NCBI GenBank assembly: GCA_948146395.1 | Contig: OX411546.1 | Coordinates: 21,244,449-21,308,448 of the forward strand | Length of the DNA: 64,000 nucleotides | From: Fragum whitleyi | Taxonomy: Eukaryota; Mollusca; Bivalvia; Cardiida; Cardiidae | Direction of reading: 5' to 3' | Part shown: positions 1 to 14,400 of the stretch, in pieces | How the letters are laid out: each line of letters starts with the position of its first letter | Numbering within the stretch: the first letter of the stretch is position 1 | Translations under genes and position numbers: made by a program | Notes under the pieces: generated by a model | Databases searched by the model: none | Seen by the model: the letters and a program-made list of their open reading frames with translations, nothing else | Told to the model about the DNA's origin: nothing

Positions 1-344
1 ACTTTCAAGGGGGTAACTCCAGATGCATTTTGTGTGAAGTATTCCCCTTTTTGGACTTGATTTTTTTTCACTATCCAACAGCCAAGCATATGCACCTCAA
101 GGCTATTCTCTTGTATAAAAGCCCAAATTAAGGCTCATTCAAACAAACAAATAGAAAGAGTTGTGGAAATCTGCATCCATTGGATGAAAGGACACAAGAT
201 GAAACATCTTCAAAGATCTGCCTGGTTCACACAGGGCTTCATAGCCCAGTGCAAACCACTCCCAAGGGCAAGGCAAACAACTCCTAATCTTCAATAGTGG
301 GGTGTCATGATTTTGATCCTCAGCATCAGCACATATCCTTTCCG

Positions 345-440
345 ACATTTCAATAGTTTGGCGCAAATCAGTTGTAACTACCTATGTTTACAAACATATA
401 GGCAGTTACAACTGTTTCGCACTGAGCCATTGATTTGTCT
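345..440. mobile_element. Short palindromic MITE (GTTGTAACT family)
   Basis: Hairpin with arms CAGTTGTAACTACCTATG and its partner, flanked by GCGCAAA and CGCACTGAG. A close relative is at 55625-55700. Confidence 0.75.
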
Positions 441-1608
441 CAACTATTGGGTGGATAATTGTAAACATAACCACATGATTAAACCCATTCAGTCAATCAC
501 TGAGATAATATTCGGCTGGGAAATCAAAACAGTGATCTCAAGGTTTGGACATTACCCACCAAGCTAATGAGCTGTCATTGTGATGGCTATTATGTCACAT
601 AGATATCCTCTTGCATAGTAAAAATCCATCACAGGTGCTTTTAAAACAACACCATCTCCTGATTAAAAACAAAAGTTTTGAAATCCATCCGTAAATGAAG
701 AAGTGGCCTGGATAAAATCTAGGCCCAAGGTACCTTTGTTAAAATATGAGCCAATTTTATCCAACCTTCATTGAGTTGCTTGTTCTGTACAAAATGACCC
801 TTTTCCACAATGTTTTGGGTTATTGCTATAGCTTTGGTGGTCTTATGTTGCTTAACTGCTTGTGCTCATGAATAGCTTCATTTTGATATACAATATATTT
901 GGACATACTGCTTTTTCTTGGCTAATGAAGCGCCCTTAAAATTGGGTCTCAAACACTTTACATGAACCTTAAAGATAGTTACCTTTGTCTTCTACAACAA
1001 ACTGCCTTCAGTTTGCCAAGTCTCGCTTGATTGTGACCTGTCACACACAAAGGGACCATCTGGGTACTCCGTTAAATAAACATCTGAAAAAGGGATTAGT
1101 TCTAGTACAGGCCAACCAGAGGTCACAATGCAAAACTTTTTTCATAGGAAGGTAGATTGATTATTCTAGTATTAGAAAATTAGTAAAGTATGAAATAATT
1201 GACCCAAGTCTGCTTGGGGTCAACCTTTTACGCATTTCCCAGATGGATCCTTTTTGCCTGCAGGGTTACAATTATATTTCTATTCTAGACTCAATTGAGA
1301 TCAGCTCATCTCAAACCAAATCTCATTACAGATCACATATGCCTTAAAGAAAATCAAAGGGACATAACCATACAATTTTGCTCGCAATTGGGCTCAATAA
1401 AAAAGGTGCAACACAAAAGCAGTCCTTAAATAAAATCAAATTTTAATGATCATTGAAACAAACTACATGAAATAAAAGTACTACCCGGTAAATACACATA
1501 TTTATATCTTATCATTTGTTTCACATTTTACCAGAATGTTGAGGGATCAAGTTAAAGTATACAAGTCTGAGCATGACATTTACAACAATTACATGTTTTT
1601 GTAGGCCC

Positions 1609-1752
1609 GGTTGCATGAAAGTTAACCATTGATTAATTTTCACCAGAGGTTATTTTTGGCAAATCAGGACTGTTGTTTCAATTGGTTCAACTGAAACAAC
1701 AACCCTTAATTGTTGGAAATACCTGTTGGTTAAAAATTAGCCAATGGTAATC
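1609..1752. mobile_element. Imperfect foldback MITE
   Basis: Outer arms GTTAACCATTGATTAATTTT / AAAATTAGCCAATGGTAA; inner hairpin TTGTTTCAATTGGTTCAACTGAAACAA. Confidence 0.6.
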
Positions 1753-2004
1753 TGTTATATATATATATAAGAGTGCACAGTAAAGAACGATCAGTGTGTA
1801 TGAATGCATGGGATGATCAGAGTCTTTAACATTGTGCACATGTTAAAAAAGCTTGAAATGTTGCCCACAGGCACACACACATTTATATCTTGAGTCTTTC
1901 AACACAAAATTCGCCAAAATATTTAATGGATAAGGTTTGCAAGTATCATCTAAAGCAAAGTGTTACTAACAATTGTTTTGCAAACCCCGTAATAATTTAA
2001 TTCT

Positions 2005-2345
2005 AGTGTTCACCATGATTGGTGTATTCTGATTGACTGAAAAATTGGTTTCATTTCGATTTTATTATTAAATGAGAACAATTTTGATAACACAGCTTTT
2101 TTTGTAAGCTTCCGCGGAGAGCAGTCCCATGAACAATCCATGTATTTGAGATTAAATCTTTACATTTTTGTTTCAAGAAACTAGATAGAACTGAAAAGAC
2201 TTTTTGTTGATCCTATGGAAGTATGAAACTATAAACATAATCGCTCTGATCTATGAATCCGCTTCACATATTCATACAGAGTTTTTATGTTTTTAGTTTC
2301 ATACCTCCATGAAATCAACAAATACTTTCTTCATCTCTTAAATGT
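2005..2345. repeat. Dispersed repeat, uninterrupted copy
   Basis: Shares GTGTATTCTGATTG at its left and TTTCATACCTCCATGAAATC and TCATCTCTTAAATG at its right with 54150-54300 plus 55296-55349. That other copy is split by an insertion. Confidence 0.7.
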
Positions 2346-3560
2346 GATCAACCCTTTCTTCTTTATTTACTGATTCAACAACCTAGAGATTTTGTCAAAC
2401 ATCTTTTATGGCTTCCATGCTGGTGTTTCTCCTTGTTTGTCTTCTTTCGAATAATCATTTTTTTTCAATTGCATGGTTTAACAAGATCTGTAAGTGAAAA
2501 ATAATATTGCCCTTGAAGCCATATTTTTTTCACAAGTAAAGCCTTGACAGACAACCTTTCTTTTGTCAGATGACATCAACCTAATAATGGGGTGACATAA
2601 ATATCGTCTCAATCACCTGTAAAGATGACAAGCTGTCCTCTTTATCCTAAACTTTCTCCTATTGGAGACCAAAACAATAACTAACTAAACAGTAAATTGA
2701 GTTTTGCTAGCAATTTTTTGTTAATTTTGGCAACAGATTAGGCACAGGTGTATCGTTTCTTAATTTCATAATGATACAAAAATAAAGAACAATTATTTTC
2801 TCATATAGCATCCGTTGTTATATACAGCAACAGCCATAAGAGATATCCTTCTCCTTTTCTGGGTTACCATTAACTTGGCAGGACCTGGATAAGCTATGAC
2901 CTAATTTGGTGAGTTTACTTTTCTGCCAGACAAACATACAGAGCTATACAACAACATACAAGCTCCTATATATGTGATTTATTAAATGAATATGAACAAT
3001 GTTAGAGCAATGAAAAAATTTACACCTCGGCACTATTCACTAGTTTTATCAATGAGTTCCCACACACGTTGGCACACATTCACAATGAAAACCATTTCTT
3101 CCTCTCATCATTAAATGATTTTTGAGTGTTTGATTATCTGATGAGTCTATCCACATGTTCAGCTATCTGCCAGATGTATATATTATATACAAGAGCACCG
3201 CAATACGGGTACCAACACTTGGCTACTGGTGCTAGATAATGCCAAAAATATAACTTGTTAAAGGGGCACTATTCTTACGAAAATGCTTTCAAACTTATCC
3301 TCTTTTACAGTCTTGAAAGCTCTCATGATGGTGAACACACATACCAAGTTTAATGAAGATATCTTCAATAACAACAGAGATATAACCAAGGTTAAAGTTT
3401 GTCATGCATATGTCAATAACAAAGCCAACACTGACACAAACAACCTAAAGGTGACGACAATAGCCCAGGTTTTCTCCAAAAACAGCCAAGATAATAAACA
3501 AGAACATATCAGTTACCATGAATGGGATTCATCAAAATGACTTAATGACATATGATAAAC

Positions 3561-4807
3561 AAGAGGACCAAGATGGTCCTAGATTGCTCACCTGAGTCTC
3601 TTTGACCCCTGGGACGACACATTAATTAGATAGCCAGATGTCAAAAAGAAGATAATTGCCTAAGATCAATACCATGGAACATTTTCAGCAAAGAGCAAGA
3701 CATATGCCTTTTTGCTCTTTGATTCTATGTAAAAAGGGATGCACCAGGGTGGACCCAAAATGTGACCCCAGGGTCTTGATATGAACAAACTTGGAAGAAG
3801 TCCATAAGATGATGCTACATACTAAATATGAAAGCTGTCTGCCTTCTGATTTCAGAAAAGAAGATTTTTGACGGTTTTCCTATTTTCACCCATCATGCTC
3901 AGATGAGCTGAAATGGATGCGCCTTGGTGGAGCCCAAATATGACCCAAGGGTCTTGATATGAACAAACTTGGTAGGGGCCCACTAGATGATGCTACATAC
4001 CAAATATGAAAGCAGTGTGCCCTCTGGTTTCGATTAAAGAAGATTTTAAAAGATTTTCGCTCTTCCATTCTATGTAAAAAGGGTTGCGCCCGGGTGGAGC
4101 CCAAATATGATCCTAGGGTCTTAATATGAACAAACTTGCTAGAGGTCCACTAGATGATGCTACATACCAAATATGAAAGCTGTCTGCCTTCTGGTTTTAT
4201 GGAAGAAGTTTTTTGAAGATTTTCAGTTTTTTACCCTTCATGCTCTGAAGAGATAAAGGGATGCACCCGTACAAGGCCCAAATATTACACAAGGGTCTTG
4301 ATATGAACAAACTTGGTAGAGGCCCACTAGGTGATGCTACACACTAAATATTAAAGCTGTCAGCCATCTGGTTTCAGAGAAAATTTTTTTAAAGATTTTC
4401 ACTCTTTGATTCTACGTAAAAAGGGTTGGGCCCAGGCAAAGCCCAAATATGACCCCAAGGTCTTGATATGAACAAACTTGGTAGAGGTCCACTAGATGAT
4501 GCTACATACCAAATATGAAAGCTGTCTGCCGTCTGGTTTCATAGAAGAAGATTTTTAAAGATTTTCCTATTTTCAACCTTTTTGTTTAGGGTAAAGGGAA
4601 AGTTAAGGGTGGATTTCATTTATATGAACAACTTTGGTAGAGATTGACCCGAGGAACATCCCTGCCAAGTTTCATCAAGATTGGCCCACTGGTTTAGGAG
4701 GAGAAGATGTTTAAAGAAATTGTGGACGACGGACGACGCACAACTGACGACGGACATTCTACGATCCCAATAGCTCACCTTGAGCACTTTGTGCTCAGGT
4801 GAGCTAA
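3561..4807 (+). mobile_element. Tandem-core element, GCTCACCT family, intact copy
   Basis: Starts AAGAGGACCAAGATGGTCCT, box GCTCACCTGAG, then diverged units of 150-200 bp (each with GGGTCTTGATATGAACAAAC and TAGATGATGCTACATACCAA), then the common 3' cassette, ACGACGGACG, and a terminal hairpin GCTCACCTTGAGCAC / GTGCTCAGGTGAGC followed by TAA. Design fits Helentron-related nonautonomous elements. Confidence 0.85.
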
Positions 4808-4964
4808 AAAAACAATACAGATCAAAGTACTCAGTTTTTTTTTTCAATCAATGAGTTCATTCACACACACCCATCGCCACACAATTACACTTTCACAATG
4901 AGCGTTCACAGAGTTCAGTTTTGAGGGGGTTACAAAATTTAGAATCTATTTATCTCAACAAAGT

Positions 4965-5035
4965 CAATTGTTGTGGGTACTCATAGGATTTGTCTTTATG
5001 AATGATTCCAATGAGTACCCACAACACAATTTTTG
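4965..5035. mobile_element. Palindromic MITE (GTGGGTACTCAT family)
   Basis: Arms TTGTTGTGGGTACTCAT / ATGAGTACCCACAACA. Relatives at 21118-21185, 57175-57235 and 57385-57455. Confidence 0.75.
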
Positions 5036-5345
5036 TGCAACCTGTTAACATCATTTAAGGTAGAAACTGCATAATGCAAGAATTTTGAATTGCCCGATAT
5101 TCAGCTTTCCACGGTTGAAGTCATGACATTTCTGGATCACCAAATATTACCTTTTCAAAACATAACTATGACATTTTTATAAAATTTTTTGTTTCCACTT
5201 GTTGATTTAGTCAGGTTATGAAGTTGCCCAGGAAATTCAAATATCAGGCCCTTTTCAAAATTGCGAATAACACTGCCACTACCTTAAATCTAAATTCCAA
5301 AGTACCCCCTCTAACCATAACTCAGTGATTACAGACGAGGATGGG

Positions 5346-5459
5346 TTATCTCTTTTCTAGTTTTGGTTTTGGTGGTCGGAATGCTCCCTTCATCTTCTTA
5401 CTTGACTTTTTCCCTGTGGTAAACTGTCTCCAGCTGTCTACACGACCAGCTCGACTTGC
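5346..5459 (-). CDS. DNAJC8: DNAJC8 exon 9 (stop codon)
   Basis: 114 nt including TAA, acceptor TTTGCAG. Encodes GRVDSWRQF and a basic tail with FRPPKPKLEKR, the signature DNAJC8 C-terminus, likely nuclear targeting. Confidence 0.95.
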   Translation of the reverse strand, partial: ASRAGRVDSWRQFTTGKKSSKKMKGAFRPPKPKLEKR

Positions 5460-8400
5460 CTGCAAAACAAACAAGATGTTTTGGTAAACACCACTGTACC
5501 CCCAACTGACATTTTTTTAGTCAGAAATTCTAAACATATTTGACTTTGAAAAATGATGTTGATGGTGGTACTGACAGAATGGTCTTGTCAAAAGCAATAC
5601 ATAATATGAAATACCTATCCCTTACCAACTTACCAATACAAAGTTATGACAAATATCAGGGTTCAACACTAAGGGAGTCTGGGAGTCTGAGACTCCTTGT
5701 TTACCAGTTGGACTCCTTCCATTTCCAATTAAGGAGTCCGATGGACTCCAAGATCCTAAGGGATCTTTTGTAAAAAAAAAAAATTCACAGAGCAGTGTCC
5801 TTCTAACACTTGCCAAAACAGTTGATCTTTTTACTACAAAAGATGCAAAGATTTGCTTGCATCCTGTAGTGTACAGTTTTGAAAAAAAAACCCAATCTTA
5901 ATTCAAAGAATATTGTAGAAAATAAGAAATTGCTTATAACAAGCAATTTCTTCCTTTCCACAATGTTCCCCTCTTATAAAAATTCGGACTCCTTCCTTTT
6001 AGCTGGGACACTTTGATTTGATTTGTTAGGAGTCCAATTGAATCCTTATTCACAGGAAATTGTCAGCCCCTGAATGCTAAAGTTTTGGGGGCACAAATAG
6101 ATTAAATATGAACAGATTGACAGACTGGACAAAAACAATATGCACTAGATTTGGTTGGAAGGGGGGTAGAGGGTGGTGAAGGGGTGTAATCTGAAGTGTT
6201 TTGTAAAAGAAGGAATTAACTTAGAGCCAATTTTTGCAAAGTCTAAAACCAGTGTGGTATTAGTTTTTTTTCCTCATTAACCCTTTCTCTTTAATCCCTG
6301 ATTTTTACATGCCTGTGCTTTTTTATGATTGAGAAAATATTGTGAAAACAGAAGAAATTGCTTCTGATAAGCAATTTCTTTTTTTACCACACTTTTTCTT
6401 CCCTACTGAATGATTATTTTTTATTTTATATTCACTTTAAAATATGATTAAAAAACCTTTGAATTTGGACAGGTCTAAAATTTAAATCTTAATTTAGAAT
6501 TTAAAAACAGGAAAGGGTTAACTCAGAAGAAAGCTTGTAAGGTCGGCTTAGATAAGACTGCATGTCTATCCAGAATAAATGTCTGCAAAAGCTCTGGGTG
6601 CAGGAATAAGCCTTGAATAGTGCGAGAAAGGGTTAATCTATTACCTGCATTTGAAGAAAAGACGATATATACATACCTCAAAATTCTTATTCCATTCTTT
6701 CTCCATTTCTTCCTTCTCTTTCTCCAAGGCATCTTCTTCTGCCTTTCTTTTCCTAAATTAGATTTTTTTTCGTTCATTGAATTAAGTTATTTATTAACAA
6801 GATTCTATGCAATAATTCTATACAATGAATTTTGAAAACAAAATTACTTTTAGAAACGCCAATCCTTGTGTTAAATGGGTTCTGTGATGTAACAATACAG
6901 ATATTTCACAACCCCCTATGAGCCTGTGCATGACATTTCCAACTATTTGAAATGTTCTTGATGTGTAAACTTTGAGAGGCCCAGACATCCAGAAACTGTA
7001 AATACAAGAGCCGTCGGAGACAGATTATGCTCCCCGAATAAGGCATTGTCACAAAAACAAGAGCCATGTTGGACATGGACATCCCCCGCCACGAAAGCTT
7101 GATAGTAAACTGAAGCCTAATAGATTAAAGATTCTTTTGTACTGTCAAAGATTTACCTCCTATGTATTAAAAATAACGAAGGGCAATAACTCCAAAATTA
7201 TGCAAGCAAGAGTTATAGTTCTGGTGTATTGCACTTCTCCTCCATGAGATCTATCCACCCATAAAGTTTCAAGTTGATAGCTATCATACTTTAGGAGATA
7301 TGCTCCAGACAAAATCTAAGTATAAAAAAATAACAAAGGGCAATAACTGCAAAATTATGCAAGTAAGAGTTGTAGTTCTTGTGCACTGCACTTCTCTTCC
7401 ATGAGATCTATCCACCCATTTAATGTTCAAGTTGATAGCTATTATACTTTAGGAGATATGCTCAAGATATAATCTATGTATCAAAAATAACAAAGGGCAG
7501 TAACTCCAAAATTATGCAAGCAAGAGTTGTAGTCCTTGTGCATAGCACTTCTCCTCCATAAGATCTATCCATCCATAAAGTTTCAAGTTGATAGCTATTT
7601 TACTTTAGGAGATATGCTCCAGACTTAATCTAAGTTTCAAAAACAACAAAGGGCAATAACTCCAAAATTATGCAAGCAAGAGTTGTAGTTCTTGTGCACT
7701 GCATTTCTCCTCCATGAGGTCTATCCACCCATAAAGTTTCAAGTTGATAGCTATTATACTTTAGGAGATATGCTCTGTGGTCAGATTTCAAAAACTCAAA
7801 TAAGCTGTTATCTTATACAGCTAACATAATGGTAACAAACATTAAACCCCCTTTTTGCATGACATATTTTAAGACACAAATTTCAAATAGTTTAGGGTAA
7901 AGAGCATCTGATTTGCTACTCAAATGTGAAATTTGATCAAATTCTGAGAATAAAAATAGGAGAAATGAAAAATAACTGTAATTTACGCGCTTACGTAAAG
8001 GTAACAAACATTAAGCCCCCTTTTTCCATGATATATTTTTTCTTACGTTAATATCAAATTGTTTATAGTAAAGGGCATCTGATTTGCTACACAAATATGG
8101 AATTTCACTAAATTCTGACTGTTAGACTAGGAGAAATTTGGGAAAAACTGTTTTTTACCCTAAGTCCCCCTTTCCCGTGACGAGGCCTCAAATCCAAAAA
8201 CCGTCACAGATGCATCATTACTATATCATAGGGAGTTCACATGGTAAGTTTCATTCAATTTGGCCCAGGGGTTATGGAGAAATAGGTGGGGACGGACGGA
8301 CGGACGGAATTACGGACATACGGACAGACAAAACAGCGGCTATATGCTCTCCCTTTGGGGAGCATAATAAAGTAACCCTGTTGTCTACAGATACTTTGAG

Positions 8401-11400
8401 ACCTTTTTTATCTACTAAGTGCACAGTGAAGACTCTGGTCAGACTGTGCGGATGCTCAGGCTGGTCATGGTCTTTGCTTTGCGCATATTTGAAATTGTTG
8501 GAAATCTCATGCGTAGGCTCATATTTCTTTTATACAGTAAAATTTGTACTAAATAACCACTTACAGGGCCACCAAAAAGCAGCCGTTAAAGTGAATGGTC
8601 ATTTTATAAACAGATAAGAAACATAATTTTGATTGAATATGTATATCATTGCTAATTTATCAATAATCCTGTGTTGTAAACACTCATTAGAATTGTCTCA
8701 ATGAGATGATTCTATTGTGTTTTAACAATATAGAAATGTAGGTAGATTTTGGGGGGTTAGCCATGGAATATGTATTCATATAAACAATCTCGATTTTAGC
8801 TAAGAAAATACACCAATAGCTATAAATAATTTCTGAACAAATACTAGATTCTTTAAAAGATATTTTGGTTTAAAGAAGTCGGATCATATAAACAGTCACA
8901 AACTTAGATTGGTTGCTTGAGCAAGAATGACAGTAATTTTAAGTTTGATGTGTGACTCTGGTATTACCAGATGTGTATTGATTAAATGTGTAATTTACAC
9001 ATTTTAAAGTTTTCAACACAATCTCTATGGTTTACAAGAATAGTTAACCATTTACAACCTGTGTCGAGTCTGCAAATGTGACCTTTATCTTTGACCTAAA
9101 GTAGTTATGAATGCAGTTTAATCTGGGTCTACAAATATTTGTTTGAAGTTATCTCTCCAAATACTTGTGACCAAAATGGCATTCCCTTGCAAAAGTACAG
9201 CCTATCTTACATGCAATCCTTCAGCTTCTTTTGCCACAAGGAGTCTCTCGATCTCAGCCAATAATTTACAGGTCTGAACATACATGACTTGCTTGTACTT
9301 GGTGAAAGGCAAGTATTGAAGACCCTGATTAAACTATTCCTTGAAGAGTAGTTAAGTTTGTTCCTGATCTACAATGTTTTTTTCAAATGACCTGAGGCAG
9401 GGATTGACACTAACACAAGTCCTCAGGCCCGAGACCTGTGGATTCTAGGTAGGACTGGTAGATATTACCATGCTACAGGTCCTTCAGGCCTGAAGTTAAT
9501 GGTGGCACTAAGTATTCAAATCTGTTCAGTTTTGAAAAGTAATTCCAACATTATTTTCCTTGCAATTTTCCCCTTAAATTGCTAAAATTTAATTATGGTT
9601 TTTATCACACAGGACCTGTTGTTATCAGAGAAAACTTGTGAAATTTTTGGCTTACAGGTCTTTCAGGCAGGTGGCCAAAAGTTGTTAGTGTCAAACCCCG
9701 ACCTATCTTTTCAAATCCTAAGTCAAGTCAGTAATCACCCATAAAAGACGGCCTACCTTTCATGCATATCTTTGGCTTCTTTCTCCACGCGGAGTCTCTC
9801 GAGATCAGCAAATAGTTTACAGGTCTGAACATAGACGGCATGCTTGTACTGTAATGGAGTATAGTCAGGTAGAAAAACAGAACTACAGTCTCATATTTGA
9901 CCAACCTAATCCAACAACCTTGAATAAATAATGTAAAATAGACTTTTGGTCGACTCTCTCTCAAACTTCAGCCAAGTGAAAATAAATCAGAATATAGTAT
10001 GTCAAGTTATTACCAGCAATCTTTTGAGAAACAAACATACACAATATGACCAGGCTTAAGTCTGAGAGATAATATAGTGATTTTTTTTGTTCAAATTAAT
10101 TCTGGGTAACACAAAGCATTACAAATTCCAATTTTTTGATTTGCAATTTAAGGTAGTGGAGCCTTAATAGTTCCGCAACATTTCTGAACTCATCACCTTT
10201 TACAATTTTAACAAAGGTTTCCTTATGAAATCATTAGGAATCCTTGGTTACACTATTGAACTTCATGACTACCGATACGTTGAGTAACATTAACAGGTCC
10301 ACTACCTCGAACACAAAAATGTAAGCTGAAACTGCTTCTTGAACTTTATAGCTAAATACATCAAAAAGGGGTTTTACCTGTTTTAAAGAATTATAAAGTA
10401 CATCACTCATTTCCTTTTTCCAGCTCTGTAAATCTCCAGCCACCTGGTCAATTTGTACAGTAAATTGACCCGCCTACACACCTGTTAATTAAAACATGTT
10501 TCACCTGTAAGCTAACCCCTGCTCTTAAACCCCAACTACCCATCTATCACCTAAATACCAATATGATCACTTAAAGAGCAAACAATAATACAATATTCCT
10601 TTGCCACACGACAAATGACAATTTAACGCCTGCCAAAGCTGAAAAACAAAATCACAGCATGCATCAAACTGCCCATCAAATAATTATTTTTTCTTTAGAA
10701 GCTGTAAAGGATAAGAGCTTAGTAATTCTGATCTACACATAACATTAATTTTACAGATACAAACCTTTTTTTTATTACAATTTATAACCCTTCTGTTTTT
10801 TTTCAATGTAATTTGATCAGTAAATCTTTGGATATTTTCTCTATTATTTGCTTAGCCTAAACTGTATTATGAAATGCTTAAATTCATTTGATAGAAAGTA
10901 AACTTATGTGTATTTGACAATTTTTTCTTTACCCTTTTCATTGTAGAAACTGTAAATTATTTTGCCTATGATTACCATTCAATTTAACAAGCATCAATCG
11001 AATTTGAAGCATTTTCAGTAGGAAGTGAAATAGAACTTTTATGCATGTTTAGACAGTCTCCCACAAAATTCCATAATTTTGTTTTTATAAACATTGCATC
11101 AGATTTAGAATTAAAGCTACATAAGTTTAGTAATTCAATGATTGACCGTTTCCTTTAACCCATTTCCTGCTTAATCTAAATTTCTTTTCAAATAAAATGC
11201 TTATTGTTGCAACATTTCAACCAGTTAGACTCAAGTTATTCCCACAATAAAAAGGTTGAAATTAAATAGTGATGGCTAAGAACAGACAGTATGTCAGTAC
11301 AAACTTATCATAGTCCATACTGTCTGCAAAGGCTCTAAAAACCGCAGGAACATGTTGTAAACAGCATATGGATTGGTTTGGATTGGATTGAACCCTTAAT

Positions 11401-14400
11401 TGTTCCAGGATTCTTAATTATCAAGGGGGATCCTGCTAGCTCAAGCAAGGAATTCTTTCTGGATCCTTCTGTATTTCTAGAAGTTAAAAGTTCTTTCAAT
11501 CAGGATCCACCATTTCTAAGCAAAAGGTCTATAAATCCACTGTGTTCCTTACAAATGTTAGGAACAAAGATGAACAAGCAAATTCGTTGAATTGATATCC
11601 CCCGCCGAACATATTTTCATTGTCAATGGAGTTAATATCAAACTAAGGTACAGGTTATCTTTTATCTACATCAACCTATGGTTTTCAAGAAATAGCGCGG
11701 AAACCAATATCACTCTGTATGTATATGGCTTAAACAGTCAGGGGCAGTAACTCTAAATTCGATGGTTGAACCGGGTAACCCGGACGATATGGGCATGTCC
11801 TCTTTGTACTGAAGCTATGTGCCAAGTTTCATTAAAATCCGGTCTATAGTTTTCAAGAAATAGCAAGGAAACGAATATCACTATGTATGTATATGACTTA
11901 AACAGTCAGGGGCAGTAACTCTAAATTTGACGGTGAACCGGGTAACCCTGACGATATGCGCATGTCCTCATTGTAGTGAAGCTGTGTGCTAAGTTTCATT
12001 GAAATCCGGTCTATAGTTTTCAAGAAATAGCGCGGAAACGAATATCACTATGTATGTATATGGCTTAAACAGTCAGGGGCAGTAACTCTAAATTCGACAG
12101 TCGAACCAGGTAACCACGATGATATGGGCATGTCCTCATTGTAATGAAGCTGTGTGCCAAGTTTCATTTAAATCCGGTCAATAGTTTTCAAGAAATAGCG
12201 CGGAAACGAAAATCACTATGTATGTATATGGCTTAAACAGTCAGGGGCAGTAACTCTGAATTCGACAGCCGAACCGGGTAACCCTGATAATATGCGCATG
12301 TCCTCATTGTAGTGAAGCTGTGCGCCAAGTTTCATTGAAATCCGGTCAATAATTTTAAAGAAATAGGGCGGAAACGAATATCACTATGTATGTATATGGC
12401 TTAAACCATCAGGGGCAGTAACTCTGAATTCGACAGTCGAACGGGAACACCGACGATATGCGCATGTCCTCATTGTAATGAAGCTGTGTGCCAGGTTTCA
12501 TTGAAATCCGGTCTATAGTTTTCAAGAAATAGCATGGAAACAAATATCACTATGTATGTATATGGCATAAACAGTCAGGGGCAGTAACTCTAAATTTGAC
12601 AGTCGAACCAGGTAACCCCGACGATATGCGCATGTCCTCATTGTAATGAAGCTGTGTGCCAAGTTTCATTGAAATCCGGTCAATAGTTTTCAAGAAATAG
12701 CGCGGAAACGAAAATCACTATGTATGTATATGGCTTAAACAGTCAGGGGCAGTAACTCTAAATTCGACATTCGAACCGGGTAACCCTGACGATATGCACA
12801 TGTCCTCATTGTAATGAAGCTGTGTGCCAAGTTTCATTGAAATCCGGTCTATAGTTTTCAAGAAATAGCATGGAAACGAATATCACTATGTATGTATATG
12901 GCTTAAACAGTCAGGGGCAGTAACTCTAAATTCGACGGTCGAACCGGGTTACCCCCACGATATGCGCATGTCCTCATTGTAGTGAAGCTGTGTGCCAAGT
13001 TTCATTGAAATCTGGTCTATAGTTTTCAAGAAATAGCGCGGAAATGAATGTCGGACGGACGGACGGATGGACGGACGGACGGACATGGCAAAAACAATAT
13101 CCCCCCCGAAAAATTTTTTCGGCGGGGGATAATTAAAGAGCCTAGGCTTGGCAAATTATTAGTTATTTAATTAAAGCCCCCGTCTGTGTTCTTGAACATT
13201 TTCAATAGCAAGACAATGATCTTAGACAACTACATACACAAAAACTACTTTAATTCTCAAAGATAAGCTTGAATTTGTCATTCCAATAATTATGCAATTA
13301 TTATGACGCGATGATCTAAATATATGCCTAACTTGATGAATATTTATGACCCGCAACATTTCAGACTCTTACTTGAATACCACTCCTGCAAGTGGGTGTA
13401 TTTCACGAGACCAAAATCTCATTTACATATTTTATTTTATAGGGCAGGTAATGCGTTTCACAAAAAAACACTGTTTCTTAATTGATTTGTATTTCTATGT
13501 ACCTCATCTTTCATAAGACTAAATCAAGAAAAATTATTCAAAGGATATTCATGGAAGTGATTTCTTTTACTCTAGATGCAGACCTATTTTTTGAGCTAAT
13601 TCTTTAAAATTCTAACTATTCAATATAGAAAAGGATTACTGATTATCTGGTGGGATCTTCATTGTAACAATTGGGGATTCAAACAGAATCCCTTGATAAA
13701 CAGTTAGAGTCGACTACTGCATAGAAACATAAATAGAGGTCTAGACCAAGGGAATGACTTATAATTAGCAATCTTTTATCAATCTTAAAGCATTAAACCT
13801 ATCTGCTGTTGGTCTTTAAAAGCATTCTCAAGATTGGAAAACTCTGTGAACCCTCAGAAAAGTATTGAAATCATAAAAATGAGAACTTCTTCCATGCTTT
13901 TTTAATGGATCACAGAGATTTTTCATTATAAATTCACATACAAAATGATGTCATTTAAGATATTAAATCCCAACAAATTTCTCTTTTTTGCACATTAAAG
14001 AAATAGAATAATTGGGGTTTTTTTGACATACGAGATCTATAAATCTTTTAGTGTAAACACTAAAAGCTATATGTGGCTCAGCCAAATGTAAAAATATAGC
14101 TTTTGTTGTTTACTCAACCTGTGAAAATATAGCTCTTTGTTATTCAGTCATTGAAATTTCAATCCACAACAAATGATTATTCATCAAGTGATCATTCCGT
14201 CCAATCTAGACCTCTATACATGTTTATGATACTATAGTTTACTTTATCATGATCATCCTCTGGGACATCTAAAGGCTTGCCTTCTTTCTTCAACTTCTTT
14301 CTTTGATTTTTTATCTAAAATGGACAATCATAAGTGCATGTATCAGTTTTTGTGTCTAAAATGGCTTGTTCTGATGGCGAATGTGCACTTATGCAAGTAT

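Larger units (their letters stand above)
1..3560. other. Region 3' of DNAJC8, no gene recognised
   Basis: AT-rich noncoding sequence with small palindromes and a few repeat fragments (separately listed). Only short frames without motifs. Confidence 0.6.

Noticed and set aside
1..600. Possible conserved exon in the first frames
   Set aside because: Frames overlap a palindromic MITE and lack protein-like pattern.
8138..8617. 159-codon open frame
   Set aside because: It is read through the 3' end of a tandem-core element and a foldback repeat; GGACGGACGG tract translation only.
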